Assembly: GCA_014898425.1 (NCBI GenBank)
Contig: RCSZ01000016.1
Coordinates: 496,001-560,000 of the forward strand
Source: Botryotinia globosa
Taxonomy: Eukaryota > Ascomycota > Leotiomycetes > Helotiales > Sclerotiniaceae
Reading direction: 5' to 3'
DNA: 64,000 bases
The translations under genes and the position numbers were made by a program. Numbering within the stretch: the stretch's first letter is position 1; every line of letters starts with the position of its first letter. Under the pieces are notes generated by a model. That model did no database searches. It was not told the origin of the DNA and worked only from the letters and a program-made list of their open reading frames with translations. Shown in pieces: positions 24,201-37,144 of this stretch.

Positions 24201-27200
24201 ATCGGCAAATTGATGGAGGTTCCGAAGGGCGCTACTGCTAAAAAATCAGATCCTTATTACAAGAAGCAAGCGCTTGCTATGGTCAAAGCCCAGCTCAAGT
24301 TGCGACTGGGTGCAGATAATCTTCCAGAAGACTTTCCTCGTCTCGTAAGGCTCCAGGCACAAGATCTTCTTTCCAAGAAGTCAGATGCAGATCTATCACT
24401 TTTCGAAACACCCGTCAGAGATCGGTCTGAGACTAAGAAGATGCAACAAGATGTCATGCTGAAGAAACTTTTCAAGGCCTGCATATTCGCAGTATCTCTT
24501 CCAGACTTCTCGGCAGAAGCTACCGCTCTCTTGTCCAACATTTGTAAACACGTTACGATTATCGAAGTCGCTAGATCACTAGGTGATATGAAAGTGAGAA
24601 TGAAGCCGTTTGATGTCAATGCAGGAGAAGGCCCTCCTTGCATTGACAGCAAAGTTCTGGGGGATGCCATCGTCGAATCTCTCGCTTCCGATTTGCCTGC
24701 TGTGCGTGACGCCGCTAAGTTTGCTGCCCAAGAGGTTTACGATTCGACATCAACCATCTTTGGGTCCAATCGCTTCATTTACAGATTGTCTTTTTTCGGC
24801 CATTTGAGTAATGTCTTCTGTCACAGCTGTTATCAGGAAGAGTGGTTCACCAAAACCGGTGGTAGTTTAGGTATTAATCTCATGCTAACAAAATTCGATC
24901 TGGGTGATAGCTGGATGTTGGAAAAGCAAGTTGAGTATACTAAAGCTCTCATGCATGTTGTCAAAGACATGCCCCCTGATCTGCCGGCGAAGACTCGAAT
25001 TGCTGCTCAGGATACACTAGAACTCCTTTTGAAGCGGTGCGCCGGCAAATCTTCTAAAGCTGATCTTCAACCTTCGTCACAGCCTGGACAACCTTCACGG
25101 CCATCCAAGCTACTTCAACTGTGCAATTTTTTCAATGCTGAAGTGTACCACATGAATGGTCATGTTCGTGAAACCGCGAGGAAATCCCTCGAGATTATCG
25201 CAAAGGAGATTGGGGTTGAAGTGTACGAGCTTCTTGCCCATCAGCAGGATCGAATCTTGGCTCCCATTTATAACAAACCTCTCAGAGCTTTGCCATTTGC
25301 AACTCAAATTGGATATATCGATGCCGTGAATTATTATATGAGTCTGAAGAATGACTTCCTTGCCTTTGATGACACTTTGAACCGACTGCTTATGGAGTGT
25401 CTGGCGTTAGCTGATGCACCAGATGAGTCGCTAGCGCCCAAACCCACCGAATATCGAACACATGAGCACATCGTTAATCTCAGAGTCTCTTGTATAAAGA
25501 CCTTGACAACTGCCATGGGATTCGATGACTTCCAAAAAGGCCCGGCCAGTCCTACTAGAACTAGAATTGTCAGTGTGTTTTTCAAATGCCTTTATTCTAA
25601 CTCCAAGTCAACCATTGAGGCGGCCAATGATGCGTTGAGAGTCGTCTTATCTCATTCCAACAAGCTTCCCAAGGATCTCCTTCAAAACGGCCTCCGACCG
25701 GTATTGGCTAATCTTCAAGATCCTAAACGATTAACCACTCATGGTCTCGATGGGCTAGCACGATTGCTCCAACTTCTGACAACATATTTCAAGGTTGAGA
25801 TTGGTGCCCGTCTGTTGGAACACATTAGAATACTTGCAGACCCAAACTCTTTCCAACGTATTTCGTTCACTCTCGTAGAGCAAAACGAGCAGATGAAGAT
25901 TATTGCAGCCGTATTCAATATTTTTCATCTATTGCCCCCTGCAGCCGAGCAATTTAAAGAGAAACTTATCGAGACTGTTTTGGAGTTAGAAGAGAAACTT
26001 CGTAGAACACGCCATAGTCCTTTCAGAGAACCACTATACAAATACATCAATCGGTATCCTAAAGAGGTATGGGCCATGCTTCTCAGCAAGATTGAGGACC
26101 AAAAGTATGGCAGGTTTTTGGCGCAAGTTTTAGGTCATCCCGATAGTGCACCGCTACGAGCAGTCGTAGTTCGGAACATAGATTCTTTGATAAAGAGCTG
26201 TGGAGATATGGGTGCAGAAAACAGAGAGACCCGATATGCAGCCGTCATTAATGCAATCAATGTCATGCACTCCATCTGTAACTTCAAAGGAACCGAACTT
26301 TGGATGGATAAAAAGGAGAACTTAATGTGGTTCAGACTAGTTGGTAAGAACCTTGAGCAGCATCTACGCACTAATACTCTTCCGCAAAACCTTCGACTGG
26401 CGGCAGAACAAGCGGGACAACAGCTTATGATCATCTTCACAAAGTTCCTGGAATACAACCCCCGTGACCTAGATTCATTCTTCAATCTGATTGAGTCGGT
26501 AACAGCTGAAGATTTCAAGCCTAACCAGCCCATCTTTGACTTCATTTACAAGTCTATAATTTGTAGCGAATCGATCGAATATCGTAAAGCTATTGTCCTG
26601 CGAAGTCTGGAGATCTACGTCGGTAAAGCTGCAACGCAGCGAAACAAGACATTCCTCCTCCACAATCTTGTCAATCCAATCATCGCCACGGACATTATGC
26701 GCAACTTTCAGCAGCCATCATCGGCTAAGAGTCCCCGTCTCATAGACAGGACGATTATCGAATCGATACATACCAAAGTTTGGAAGGTGGGGCTACCAGA
26801 TCCAAGTGATGATCTCACACAACCAGGAATCGATCATACTCGAATGGAATTGTTGCAATTGACAGCCATGCTCGTGAAATACAATCATTCCATCCTTCAA
26901 GAAGCCAGGAAAGACATCATTAAGTTTGGTTGGGGCTACATCAGGCTCGAAGATGTGATCAACAAGCATGCTGCATATGTTGTTATTGGATACTTTATTG
27001 CACACTACGAAACACCTGCCAAGATTGTCCAACAAGTTTACTTTTCTCTTCTCAAAACGAATCAAAACGAAGGACGGGCTTTGGTCACTCAAGCATTGGA
27101 ATTAATTGCGCCAGTCCTACCCAAGCGTTGCAATGCAGTACCTGGAGATCGCAACCCCGTGTGGGCTGCTGCTCCACGCCGCATACTCGCGGAGGAAGGC

Positions 27201-30200
27201 AACAATGTGCAACAGATGACAAGCATTTTCAATTTCCTTGTGAAACATGCAGATCTTTTTTACGAATCTCGTGACAAGTTCATCAATCTTATAATTGGCT
27301 CCTTGCGAAAAATTGCGTTGCCGCAAACAAATCCAAATCCATCCAACGAGAGCAAAAAGTTGGCACTGCATTTGATGTCATTGATATGGCAGTGGGAGGA
27401 GCGCCGCGTCCAGGGGAAGTCAGCTTCTCCAGAAAGATCTTTGTCCGAATCTCCAAATACAAAGAAAAGAAAGTTCGACAGTCTCAACGAGGCTCAGACT
27501 TCGTCTCCGTCGCCATCCAGACCTGGAGCTGCTTCTGCGAATGATAAACCAGAGTATCAGATACCCTCTGTGATGCGCGCAAAGATGATCAAGTATCTTG
27601 TTGAATTTATTGCCTCGCTCAATGAACGATACCCTCTACCATCCGCGCGAAGCCGAGATGCAACAACGTCTCACGGACCAGCACAGCCAACTCCTTCCGT
27701 GGAAATCTGCAAGAAATCTTTGGCTCTACTTTGGAATCTTTTACAGCCCCAGTACTGGGGTGATCTTGACATTGATCTTTTCCCAAATGTTACGAAAGAA
27801 GTCCTCGCAAGTGACAAAGCGACGGCGGCCCTTGCCAACGAACGCCCTGATAAGGACAAGCCGGACGATAAATTCATCACAAATATTGTCAATACACTGC
27901 AAGTTGTTCGGATTGTTGTCAACGTAAAGCCTGTGAAATGGATTCTCGAGAAAGTGCCAGAAATCCAACATATTCTAGAGAAGGCACTCAAATCCGATAA
28001 CCCAGAGATTCAAGATTGCTTGCATGCTGGTAACGAGAAAATTGACGATGGACGGAAATTGAGTCCTCTGCTCAAACGTATTTTAGAGGCAGTTCCCGAT
28101 GATACCCCGATGGAAGATGCAGACGCAGAGTTGGAACCGGAAGCTTCCACTTCTGAGATCATAACTTTCCTATCTGCTATAGCAACAGAGACGCTCCAGG
28201 CTAATAACTACATATCTGGTCTCAACATTCTTTGGACTTTAGCGCAGAGAAAAGCATCGGAAATGGATCAGCATATTCAGCAAGTTATGAAAGCTTTGCA
28301 GCAGAAATTGGCGCGTGAGCATGTAGGTCATTACCAAGCACTAACGGGTCAGGGTGCAATTCCTGTCGCGCTGCGACCTGGTGAGGTTGAACCTGTTGGC
28401 CTCATGACACCGTACGATCTGGAGATTCAAACTGGGCTTACTCTCAAAGCCATTGACATAATATCCTTACGCATGGATACTCTTGCTGACAATCGCCGTC
28501 CATTCCTGAGCGTCCTCGCAACTTTGGTGGAAAAGTCTTTGAGTAATCCATTGTGTCTCAAAATCTTGGATATGGTAGAAGGCTGGGTCTTTAAGTCAGA
28601 TGGCTCTTGGCCTACTTTGAAAGAGAAGACTGCTGTACTGCATAAAATGTTGACTTTTGAGCAGCGCACGGATCAGACTTTGTTGATGAAGTTCTTGGAG
28701 CTCGTCATCCGCATCTATGAAGATCCAAAAATTACGCGCACCGAACTAACAGTTCGCATGGAGCATGCTTTCTTGATTGGTACAAGAGCACAAGATGTAG
28801 ACATGCGAAATCGATTCATGGCTATATTTGACAGAAGCCAGTCCAAGACGGCAAGCACAAGGCTCAATTATGTCATCATTGGACAAAACTGGGATACTCT
28901 CGCAGATTCTTATTGGCTAGCGCAAGCTTCTCAACTGCTTTTAGGTGCTGTGGATTCTAACCACTCCATCCACTTGCATTCAGATGACTTCAAGGTAATG
29001 GCTTCTTCAGTACTTTATGAGACTTATGCTAAAGACAATCGAACTCCTACTTTGCCACAAGACAATAGATTTGACAGTCTCATGGCATCTCACAGACGCT
29101 TTGTTGCTGAACTAGGGGATGTCAAAGTACGAGATATTGTTGAGCCTCTGAGCCAGCTTCAGCATCTTGATCCAAACATGGCTCACGAGATATGGGTAGC
29201 TTTATTCCCAATATACTGGATTGCCACGCCAAAAGATGAACGAAGCGAACTAGAACGAGGTATGGTGACTCTACTCACGAGAGACTATCACTCGCGTCAA
29301 ATCGATCGACGACCCAATGTGGTGCAATCTCTCCTGGAAGGTGCAGCTAAAGCGTGGCCCGAGTGTAAATTACCACCCCACGTACTCAAGTTTCTGGCAA
29401 AGACCTACGATGCTTGGTACACAGCCCTCGTACAACTTGAAAAAGCTGCTATCAAACCTGAGATTGAAAGCGAATTGGTTCGGGAAAGTAATCTCGATGC
29501 CCTTGTGGAACTGTATTCTGGGCTTCAGGAAGATGATCTTTTCTATGGAACTTGGCGCCGCCGCTGTGCATATGTCGAGACTAATGCTGCGCTCTCATAC
29601 GAACAGAATGGAATGTGGGATAAAGCTCAAACGATGTATGAACATGCTCAGATTAAGGCACGAACAGGGGCACTTCCCTTTTCACAAGGAGAGTACATAC
29701 TATGGGAAGATCACTGGGTTTTATGTGCTCAAAAACTTCAGCAATGGGAAGTTCTTCAAGATTTTGCGAAGCACGAGAATTTCCCAGACTTGCTTCTTGA
29801 GAGTCATTGGAGGCAATTTGACATCTGGCAAGAGGCCGAGAGTCGTGAATCACTAGACAACATCATCAAAGGTGTCATGGATGCGCCAACGCCAAGGAGA
29901 ACGTTCTTCCAGGGCTTTATGTCTTTGCTCAAGCTACACAAGAAGACTGAAACTCAAGCAGATTTCAACAAAGTTTGCGACGAAGCTATCCAACTTTCAA
30001 TCCGCAAATGGCACCAACTGCCCAAACGCATTACCAACGCTCACATTCCACTACTCCAAAATTTCCAGCAGCTTGTGGAACTACACGACGCTAGTGTTAT
30101 ATGTCAAAGCTTATCGCAGACTACCGCTGCCAACCTGGATGTCAAATCAGGTGAACTGAAGCTTTTATTGGGAACTTGGCGCGATCGACTGCCAAACGTC

Positions 30201-33005
30201 TGGGACGACATCACAGCTTGGCAGGACCTTGTCACGTGGAGACAGCATATATTTGCTCTAATCAACTCAACTTACTTAAACCTTCTTCCCCAGCAAGCTC
30301 CAAATGCCAATGGTGCATCTTTTGCCTATAGAGGTTACCATGAAACTGCTTGGATCATCAATAGATTCGCACATGTAGCCCGCAAGCATAATCTACCTGA
30401 GGTTTGCATCAATCAACTAAGTCGGATCTACACGTTACCAAACATAGAGATTCAGGAGGCTTTCCTCAAGCTCCGAGAGCAAGCAAAGTGTCACTACCAG
30501 AACCCTAACGAGCTGAACAATGGTTTAGACGTTATCAATAACACCAATCTGAATTACTTTGGCCCTACCCAAAAGGCCGAATTCTACACTTTGAAGGGCA
30601 TGTTCCAGGAAAAGCTCGGGTTACGTGATGAAGCATCTGAGGCTTATGGAATGGCATTGTTTTTCGAGATCAAGCTTCCAAAGGCCTGGGCTGAATGGGG
30701 TTATTTCAATGATCGCTTGTTCAAAGCGAATCTAACTGACTACACATTTGCCAGGAATGCCTTAAGCTGTTACTTGGAAGCAGCCGGGTTGTTTAAAAAT
30801 GCGAAGTCTAGAAAACTCCTCACAAGAATTCTCTGGTTATTGAGTCTCGATGATGCTGAAGGTACACTTTCGAAACAATTTGACGAGTACAAAGGGGAAA
30901 CACCGGTCTGGTATTGGATCACATTCATCCCTCAACTTCTCACGGGCTTGGGACACAAAGAAGCCGCCAAGGCACATCTTATTCTGTCTAAAATCGCAAA
31001 ACAGTACCCTCAGGCGTTGTTCTTCCAGCTCAGAACAAATCGTGAAGATATGCTTGCTATTAAGAAGACGCAGGAAATGAAGGAGGCTAAGAACAAGAGA
31101 GCCCAGGCTCAAGCCCAAAACCAGGCATCGAACGGTACCTCTAACCTCAAAACGGAAATAGTCAATGGCTCAAGATCTGAAAGTGCATCTGCATCACGGC
31201 CTGGGACTGCAAGTGCCGAGGCTGCTCCTTCGATCAAAACAGAGCCTGGAGAAACGAACGGAAATGCTGCCAGTACAAACAGCGCTCCTGTGAACGGGGC
31301 ACCTGCTAATGGCGCGGCGAGTGCTTCACAAGATGTCACAACATCCCAGGCACCTCAGAAGAGACCTCCTTGGGAGTACACCGAAGAGTTGTTGGGAACT
31401 TTGAAAACAGCTTTTCCATTATTGGCACTTTCCATGGAAGCGATGGTTGATTCTATTCAAAAGAATTTCAAATGTCCACCTGACGAGGATGCATACAGAT
31501 TGATAGTAGCATTGCTCAATGATGGGCTTTCTTATGTTAGCCGTACTCCATCTTCCTATGCTAAGGATACCAGACTGCCGCCAGCGACAGAAGCAAACAT
31601 CACTCGCTTTGCAGAAACTATCCTCCCTCCTCACATTAGAACTTCGTTTGAACAGGATTTCGTTAGGCACAAACCTACAATGTTCGAGTATATTCACAAG
31701 CTTAGAATATGGAGAGATAAGTTTGAAGAGAAACTGGATCGTCGCACCCTGACAATGCCGCTTGAAGGGTACAACTCTTATCTTATCGATTTTCGTTTCC
31801 AAAAGCTTGATGAGATCGAAGTCCCTGGGCAATATCTTCTCCACAAAGACAAGAACCAAGACTTCGTTCGCATTGAACGATTCATGCCTGATGTGGATCT
31901 TGTGCGTGCAATTGGGGTCTGCCATCGTCGTATTAGGATTCGTGGCCATGATGGAAGCCTACATCCCTTTGCTATACAGCATCCTGCGGCACGACATTGT
32001 AGACGAGAAGAACGCATTTTGCAGTTGTTCAGACATTTCAATGGTAGCTTAAGCAAACGAAAGGAAAGCAGAAGACGTAATCTGAACTTCCATCTACCGT
32101 TGATGATTCCTCTTGCACCCCATATCAGAATGGTGCAAGATGACCCAACCTATATCTCATTACAGGGAGTTTACGATGACCACTGCAGGAGAAATGGAGT
32201 TACTAAAGACGCGCCAATTGTGTTCAATATGGAAAAGCAAAAACTCATATTCGATCAAAAAGTAAGTTTCATGGAGGACGGCACTTCCCAAGTTTCTGTA
32301 ACTGACTTTGCTAAGCAAAAGACAACTATTGAACAATCCGCCACGGCAAAACTCGAGACCTTTGCTGCTATTCAAGAACGATATGTTGGCCCATCACTTG
32401 TTCTGGGATATTTTACGAAAACCTACCCATCGTTCTCCGAATTCTGGCTATTCCGAAGACAGTTCTCTTATCAATATGCAGCTCTTACCTTTATGACGTA
32501 TATTCTACATATGCATAATCGTTATCCTCACAAGATCACAATCTCACGTGCCACAGGAAACATTTGGGGATCTGAATTGATGTCGTGTATGGCAGCAGGC
32601 AAGGCACTTTTCCACAACCCTGAGCCTGTACCATTCCGTCTCACTCCCAACATTCAGACACTTATGGGACCATTGGCTACTGAGGGTATTTACAGTTGTG
32701 CCATCATGGCTATTGCACGATGCCTCACTGAACCCGAGTTTGAGCTCGAACAGCAACTCTGTCTTTTCGTACGCGACGAAATGATATTCTGGTTCACGAG
32801 CAGCCATCGAACTACCACTAAAGACACTGATTTGAGGGATGCTGTTCAGATAAATAGTGACATGATCGTTAAGAGGGCATTGAGCATAGCTAAGTCGCCA
32901 GAAGGTGCGTTACCTGCTAACCAGACGGTCATTGACTTGATTGCCAAGGCAGTCAATCCTATGAACCTGGCGCAATGTGACGCTCTGTGGATGCCATATC
33001 TATGA
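21221..33005 (+). CDS. tra1: TRA1, SAGA/NuA4 activator-binding pseudokinase (TRRAP homologue)
   Basis: Giant PIKK-family scaffold shared by the SAGA and NuA4 histone acetyltransferase complexes; it contacts DNA-bound activators in the nucleus. Three exons: 21221-21275, 21375-21532 and 21585-33005, joined by GTATGC-AG and GTAGGC-AG introns that keep the frame; total 3877 residues, near the 3744 of yeast Tra1. The N-terminal two thirds is helical HEAT-type repeat (for example [19 protein letters not shown]). The FAT region covers roughly residues 2600-3250. It is followed by an Ala/Asn/Ser-rich linker (about 3250-3325) and a PI3K-like domain with [20 protein letters not shown] near 3520. The FATC end is [13 protein letters not shown]. 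Catalytic and magnesium-loop residues of active PIKKs are absent (the stretch reads [20 protein letters not shown]), as expected for this pseudokinase. The start ATG gives [13 protein letters not shown], like orthologues. Confidence 0.97.
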
Positions 33006-34054
33006 TACTAAGGGTTAGGATTTTGAGTTGTGAATACGAAAGGGAAGGAGAGGGAGAGTGATAGGGGGATTCTGTGTATTTTCTCAAACGTTTCAGGCGT
33101 TATTGGCTGGTGTGTAGGAATAGAAGCTTGCTTGGCTAGTGAGCGTGGGGGAAATCGGAAGGTTCATTCATGGATGGTTTAATTACTTTTTCGGCGTTCA
33201 TCTTGGGGGAGATGCTGGCGAGTTAATGGGAAGCATAAAAGTGAGGATAGTATGGATTTAGATTAGGGTGGCATGATATAATAACCAGGAGAGTTTTTTT
33301 TTGTTGATATTTTCAATAAGGAAATGCCCATGTAGACAGAATTTAGTAGCCCTTGCCATGAATATGATCACGCCTTTAAGAGCGACAAGTAGCCTATTTT
33401 ACTTTCGGTGACCGTGAAGTTTCACCCACTCACTATCGAAGCACAACGCACATATTTATTACACGTGAGCGGTCATTGAAGGCAAAGTCGTCTTGCCTTG
33501 CAAGGCTGCTGAATAATGTCGCCTTATTATATGTGATAAACTCATGCCATATCAAGGCACATACAGTTGAATCTTCTTCTTTCTCCCTACCATACTTGTG
33601 CAAAGAAAAAACGCATCACATCATAAACTTCAGTGTCAAATTTTTATCATTGTATTCCATCTTCATTTATCCATTCTATCTAGCAAGGTATTCAACCGAG
33701 CCAATAACATCCAGAAAATTCCTAATCCAATCACGAGACTCATTGTCATCTCATGGGGTCTGGTTTACCAATACCTCATTCAACATCCACGCAAGCTATG
33801 CACATACACCCATAAAAATCCCATCAATTCGCTCCATAACTCCGAAGTACTGATTTTTTAAATATTCCCCGTTACCCCTTATCGATCATCCTGTCATTTT
33901 TTAGGAGTTATACTTCTTCGTGGACTTTGTTGTTCCTGTTATACAACAGTTTCATCGCGTTTTATTTTGCTTTTCCCCCTCATCATTGTACATACATATA
34001 TGCAAAAAGCCTCCTTGGTTTCGCGAATTACTTTCCCCAAGTGGTCCAGGTAGC
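33006..34054. other. Convergent intergenic region between TRA1 and the acidic DPW protein gene
   Basis: 1 kb of AT-rich 3' flanking DNA from two convergent genes. It contains only short frames (up to 125 codons, near 33.5-33.85 kb) without recognisable domains. No repeat or RNA gene seen. Confidence 0.6.
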
Positions 34055-37000
34055 TCATCGCCTAAGCATATATCCTAAATTGGGCAAGCCACCCACGATT
34101 CTCTTCACAATCTCATCCTGCTCCATTTCAAATTTAGTCTTTGAATCATGAGTTGCATAGGTAGGAACCGGAGGTGAGGGCGTAGATTTAGGTGAAGGGG
34201 TAGAGAAGGTAACGGTCTTATGTTTTGGTGGAGCTGGATAAGATTGAGGTCTTGGTTTTGTGGTTTGTTTGGACAGTAACATAGGGGCAGGTCTTGTTGC
34301 TATTGCCGGTGCAGGAGTTGGTGCATCGAAAAAAGAGAAATCGACCGACGCCCAAGGATCCTGCATGCTGGTTGAAGGAGGTGGTATCGAGGGACTTGAT
34401 GGTTGTGACCAGGTACTTGTGATCGGCGGGGCCGATACAGAGGTGCTGGGAGGAGGAGGTTGAGACCAGGTATCTGTGAAGCTTGTTTTCAATGGTGAGG
34501 ACAAAACAGGTTTTGGCAAGCGATCGGAAAATGCCGTGGCTGATAATGCGGGCGATGGAGGAGGTAGCGCAGTTGACTGAATTGGCATTGGAGTAGTGGC
34601 TGGTGCAGACCACAGATCTGCAAACGAGGGATTTGAAGATATAGGGGAAGGAATAGTACCGGATAATTGCGGGGACTGTAATGTTATAGGGCTTTTAGGT
34701 CCAGGAATTTCTTCGAGCCTTGATTTTGGGTTTAGACCAAATCCAGATTGAAGCTTTGCAACCTGGGGATTTGGAAGAGTTGCAGAGCTGGCAAGTGTAT
34801 CTCCAAGGCTCATCGACTTCTTATGCCTCAAACCTCGGGTGGGAAACTTGGGAGCCTCAGTAACAATGGGCGAGGAAACCATTTCGCCCCATTCATCGTC
34901 ATCATCATCATCTTCTTCTTCTTCTTCTTCTTCTTCTTCTTCTTTTTCTTCGTTAGAAATGAAGGCTAAATTGGCAGGTTTACCATTTGAGCTATTTGTA
35001 GATGGGGGTGGCATTGAAATTGGTCGCGGTTTCTTGACCGCTTGGGCGAAGCTTGGGGGTGGTTCGATTGGAAATTTGGGTACTGGGCTGGGTAATGCAG
35101 GACTTAATTGCCCCATGTTTCCAAAGGAAGAGTTCATCGGGAGGGTGAAGGTTTTCATGAAAGACCCTGTATCTGGGGGAGTAATAACAGAACCCGAAGC
35201 GGCGTGCATCGCTGGTGACGAAGCCCACCCAAATTGTGCGACAGGAGGCGGTGGCGGTGCTTTTATATTGACACCTGGGTCCACTGAATTAGTTGGGCTA
35301 CGCTCTCTCGGCTTCGATGGTGAACGAGACTTGGACCCGGATTGATCTTGAGTGAGCTCTTTCGACGATTCCCTAGGAACCTCAACTGATTCCTTGACGG
35401 CTACCTTTGCTTCGAGCTTCACACTCTTTCGTTTCGAGCCAAGAATCGTTGCTAATGGAACAGGTGGTGCATTTGGATCATTCCAGCCAAAAAGAGAACC
35501 ACCTTTGCTTGTATCACCAAACCCAACATGTCCATCATTTCGATCTTCTTCCATCCATCTGGCAACTATCTTTTGGGTCTCTTGCTTAACCTGAGATGGA
35601 GCCCATGAGATCCGAACGTAGTTTTCATCGTCTCCAGTGTTGTGTTTTCGCATAGTGCCATACCTTGATACTCTGTACCACATCTTTCGTTCCTCAGTAG
35701 ACGCAAAAGTATCCGCAATGACAGTATCAGGTATAAATATCTTCTCAGCGGCTTCGTTGTGATCTTCCTTGGCTTCCCCGAACAATGTCTTCACTGAAGT
35801 CAGGTCGATAGAGAAATCAACAGGCCCTGTCAGTCTTTTCGGTGAGCGCATTTCCGAAGATTCATCTTGTGGTGTAGCCAATTCGGAAGAAATAGGTTGC
35901 TCAATCGAATTGTGATTTTCCGTAACTTCTTCGCCATCATCCGAAAAACCCTCTTCAAAATCTCCAAAATCTCCGAAGTCGTCATCATCTGGCTCTTTTG
36001 CATTGGAGCTCTGTACTAATTCTTCGTCATCCTCTGGTACTTCTGGCTCTTTGGCATTGGAGCTCTCTTCTATTTCTTCATCCTCTCCAACTTCTGACTT
36101 CGTTACAGCGGCATGTTCATTATTAGATTCCGTCGACCTATCAGTTTCCTCCTCTGATTTGAAATCTTCCGTAACAAGCTCGTCTTCTGGCTTCGCTGGG
36201 TCATCGAATTCTTTAGCTGGCTCCTGAACATCCGGCGATACAGCTCTTGTAGTTCGAGACCTTTTCGGTTCTTCATCTAAGGATGTTCGTGGTGAGTCTG
36301 GCAGAGGTTCATCGTGATGACTTATGTCAGACGGCGAAGAAGATGGTCGCGAAGATTCGTGCTCGGGCACCTGTGTCGATGGCAGAACAGTATCGTCTGA
36401 TTCATGGATTTCTTCCTCGGTGATTTCGGTAGATAAATCACTCTTAGGTTCTAAATCAATACCTAGTCCAATTGCCTCCTCATTTTCCTTATTTATTCCA
36501 CCTGTTGCTGTTTGAGCTGTTTCATCAAAGGGAAATTCTACTGGCTCGAATTTTGTCTCGTCGGAATCCTCGGGTTGCGACACAATTGCTTCGAATACCT
36601 CGGGAGACTCTACTTCGGAGTCATCATCGGTGGCTTCTTCGACGACCTCTTGAAAAGGCTCCAGGTTTGTAATCGTAGCCCCTGAATTAGGCTTGTCTTC
36701 AACCGTCGCAGACTCCTCAGAATGAACTGCGTTTGCCCAAGGATCCGGAGATGGTTCTCGAGAAATTGCGACAGGTTCTGCCAGAAGACTCGGTGATAAC
36801 TTCGGTGCTGCACGCGCAGGACTCGGAGAGGAATTACCCCAAGCAGGCGATAATGCTCCAACATCATCCTTTACCACCTCTAGTTCTCTTCCACGATTCG
36901 GAGTGTCCCATTGTTCTGCTGCGCCGTCCAAAGCCAAACCCCCTTTCTTTTCCCCCTCCTCTTCCCAATCCCCAAATCCATCGTCCGAAGCACCCCAAGT

Positions 37001-37144
37001 CGCATTAACGTTATTTCTCAAAGCTTCACTTGCCTTTCCAACCTGACTTCCATCTGTTACATTGTCAATGCTTCGAATCTCCAAGCCATCATCGTTATTC
37101 AATTCGTCGGCCCACGGTGAGCCCCAAGGGTCGTCCATATCCAT
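34055..37144 (-). CDS. Acidic 1029-residue protein with DPW and DFGDF motifs, function unknown
   Basis: Single uninterrupted frame starting MDMDDPWGSPWADE. I do not recognise an enzyme. Seen: three DPW tripeptides (start, about residue 137 in PDPWANAV, and near the C-terminus in DPWASVDFSFFD) plus related DLWSAP and DTWSQP. A long acidic, Ser/Glu-rich disordered half carries DDDFGDFGDFEEGF near residue 390. A compact, probably folded block at about 470-550 contains STEERKMWYRVSRYG and ISWAPSQVKQETQKIVARWM. Then come Pro/Ser-rich sequence, a Glu/Asp run around 735-755, and a C-terminal helix EIVKRIVGGLPNLGYML. Known: DPW binds AP-2 appendages, and DFGDF-type acidic-Phe motifs bind adaptor/GGA ear domains, as in aftiphilin. 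Inference: an accessory protein of clathrin/adaptor trafficking. It is divergent from CFD1, sharing a 435-base promoter region. Confidence 0.75.
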   Translation of the reverse strand: MDMDDPWGSPWADELNNDDGLEIRSIDNVTDGSQVGKASEALRNNVNATWGASDDGFGDWEEEGEKKGGLALDGAAEQWDTPNRGRELEVVKDDVGALSPAWGNSSPSPARAAPKLSPSLLAEPVAISREPSPDPWANAVHSEESATVEDKPNSGATITNLEPFQEVVEEATDDDSEVESPEVFEAIVSQPEDSDETKFEPVEFPFDETAQTATGGINKENEEAIGLGIDLEPKSDLSTEITEEEIHESDDTVLPSTQVPEHESSRPSSSPSDISHHDEPLPDSPRTSLDEEPKRSRTTRAVSPDVQEPAKEFDDPAKPEDELVTEDFKSEEETDRSTESNNEHAAVTKSEVGEDEEIEESSNAKEPEVPEDDEELVQSSNAKEPDDDDFGDFGDFEEGFSDDGEEVTENHNSIEQPISSELATPQDESSEMRSPKRLTGPVDFSIDLTSVKTLFGEAKEDHNEAAEKIFIPDTVIADTFASTEERKMWYRVSRYGTMRKHNTGDDENYVRISWAPSQVKQETQKIVARWMEEDRNDGHVGFGDTSKGGSLFGWNDPNAPPVPLATILGSKRKSVKLEAKVAVKESVEVPRESSKELTQDQSGSKSRSPSKPRERSPTNSVDPGVNIKAPPPPPVAQFGWASSPAMHAASGSVITPPDTGSFMKTFTLPMNSSFGNMGQLSPALPSPVPKFPIEPPPSFAQAVKKPRPISMPPPSTNSSNGKPANLAFISNEEKEEEEEEEEEEDDDDDDEWGEMVSSPIVTEAPKFPTRGLRHKKSMSLGDTLASSATLPNPQVAKLQSGFGLNPKSRLEEIPGPKSPITLQSPQLSGTIPSPISSNPSFADLWSAPATTPMPIQSTALPPPSPALSATAFSDRLPKPVLSSPLKTSFTDTWSQPPPPSTSVSAPPITSTWSQPSSPSIPPPSTSMQDPWASVDFSFFDAPTPAPAIATRPAPMLLSKQTTKPRPQSYPAPPKHKTVTFSTPSPKSTPSPPVPTYATHDSKTKFEMEQDEIVKRIVGGLPNLGYMLRR

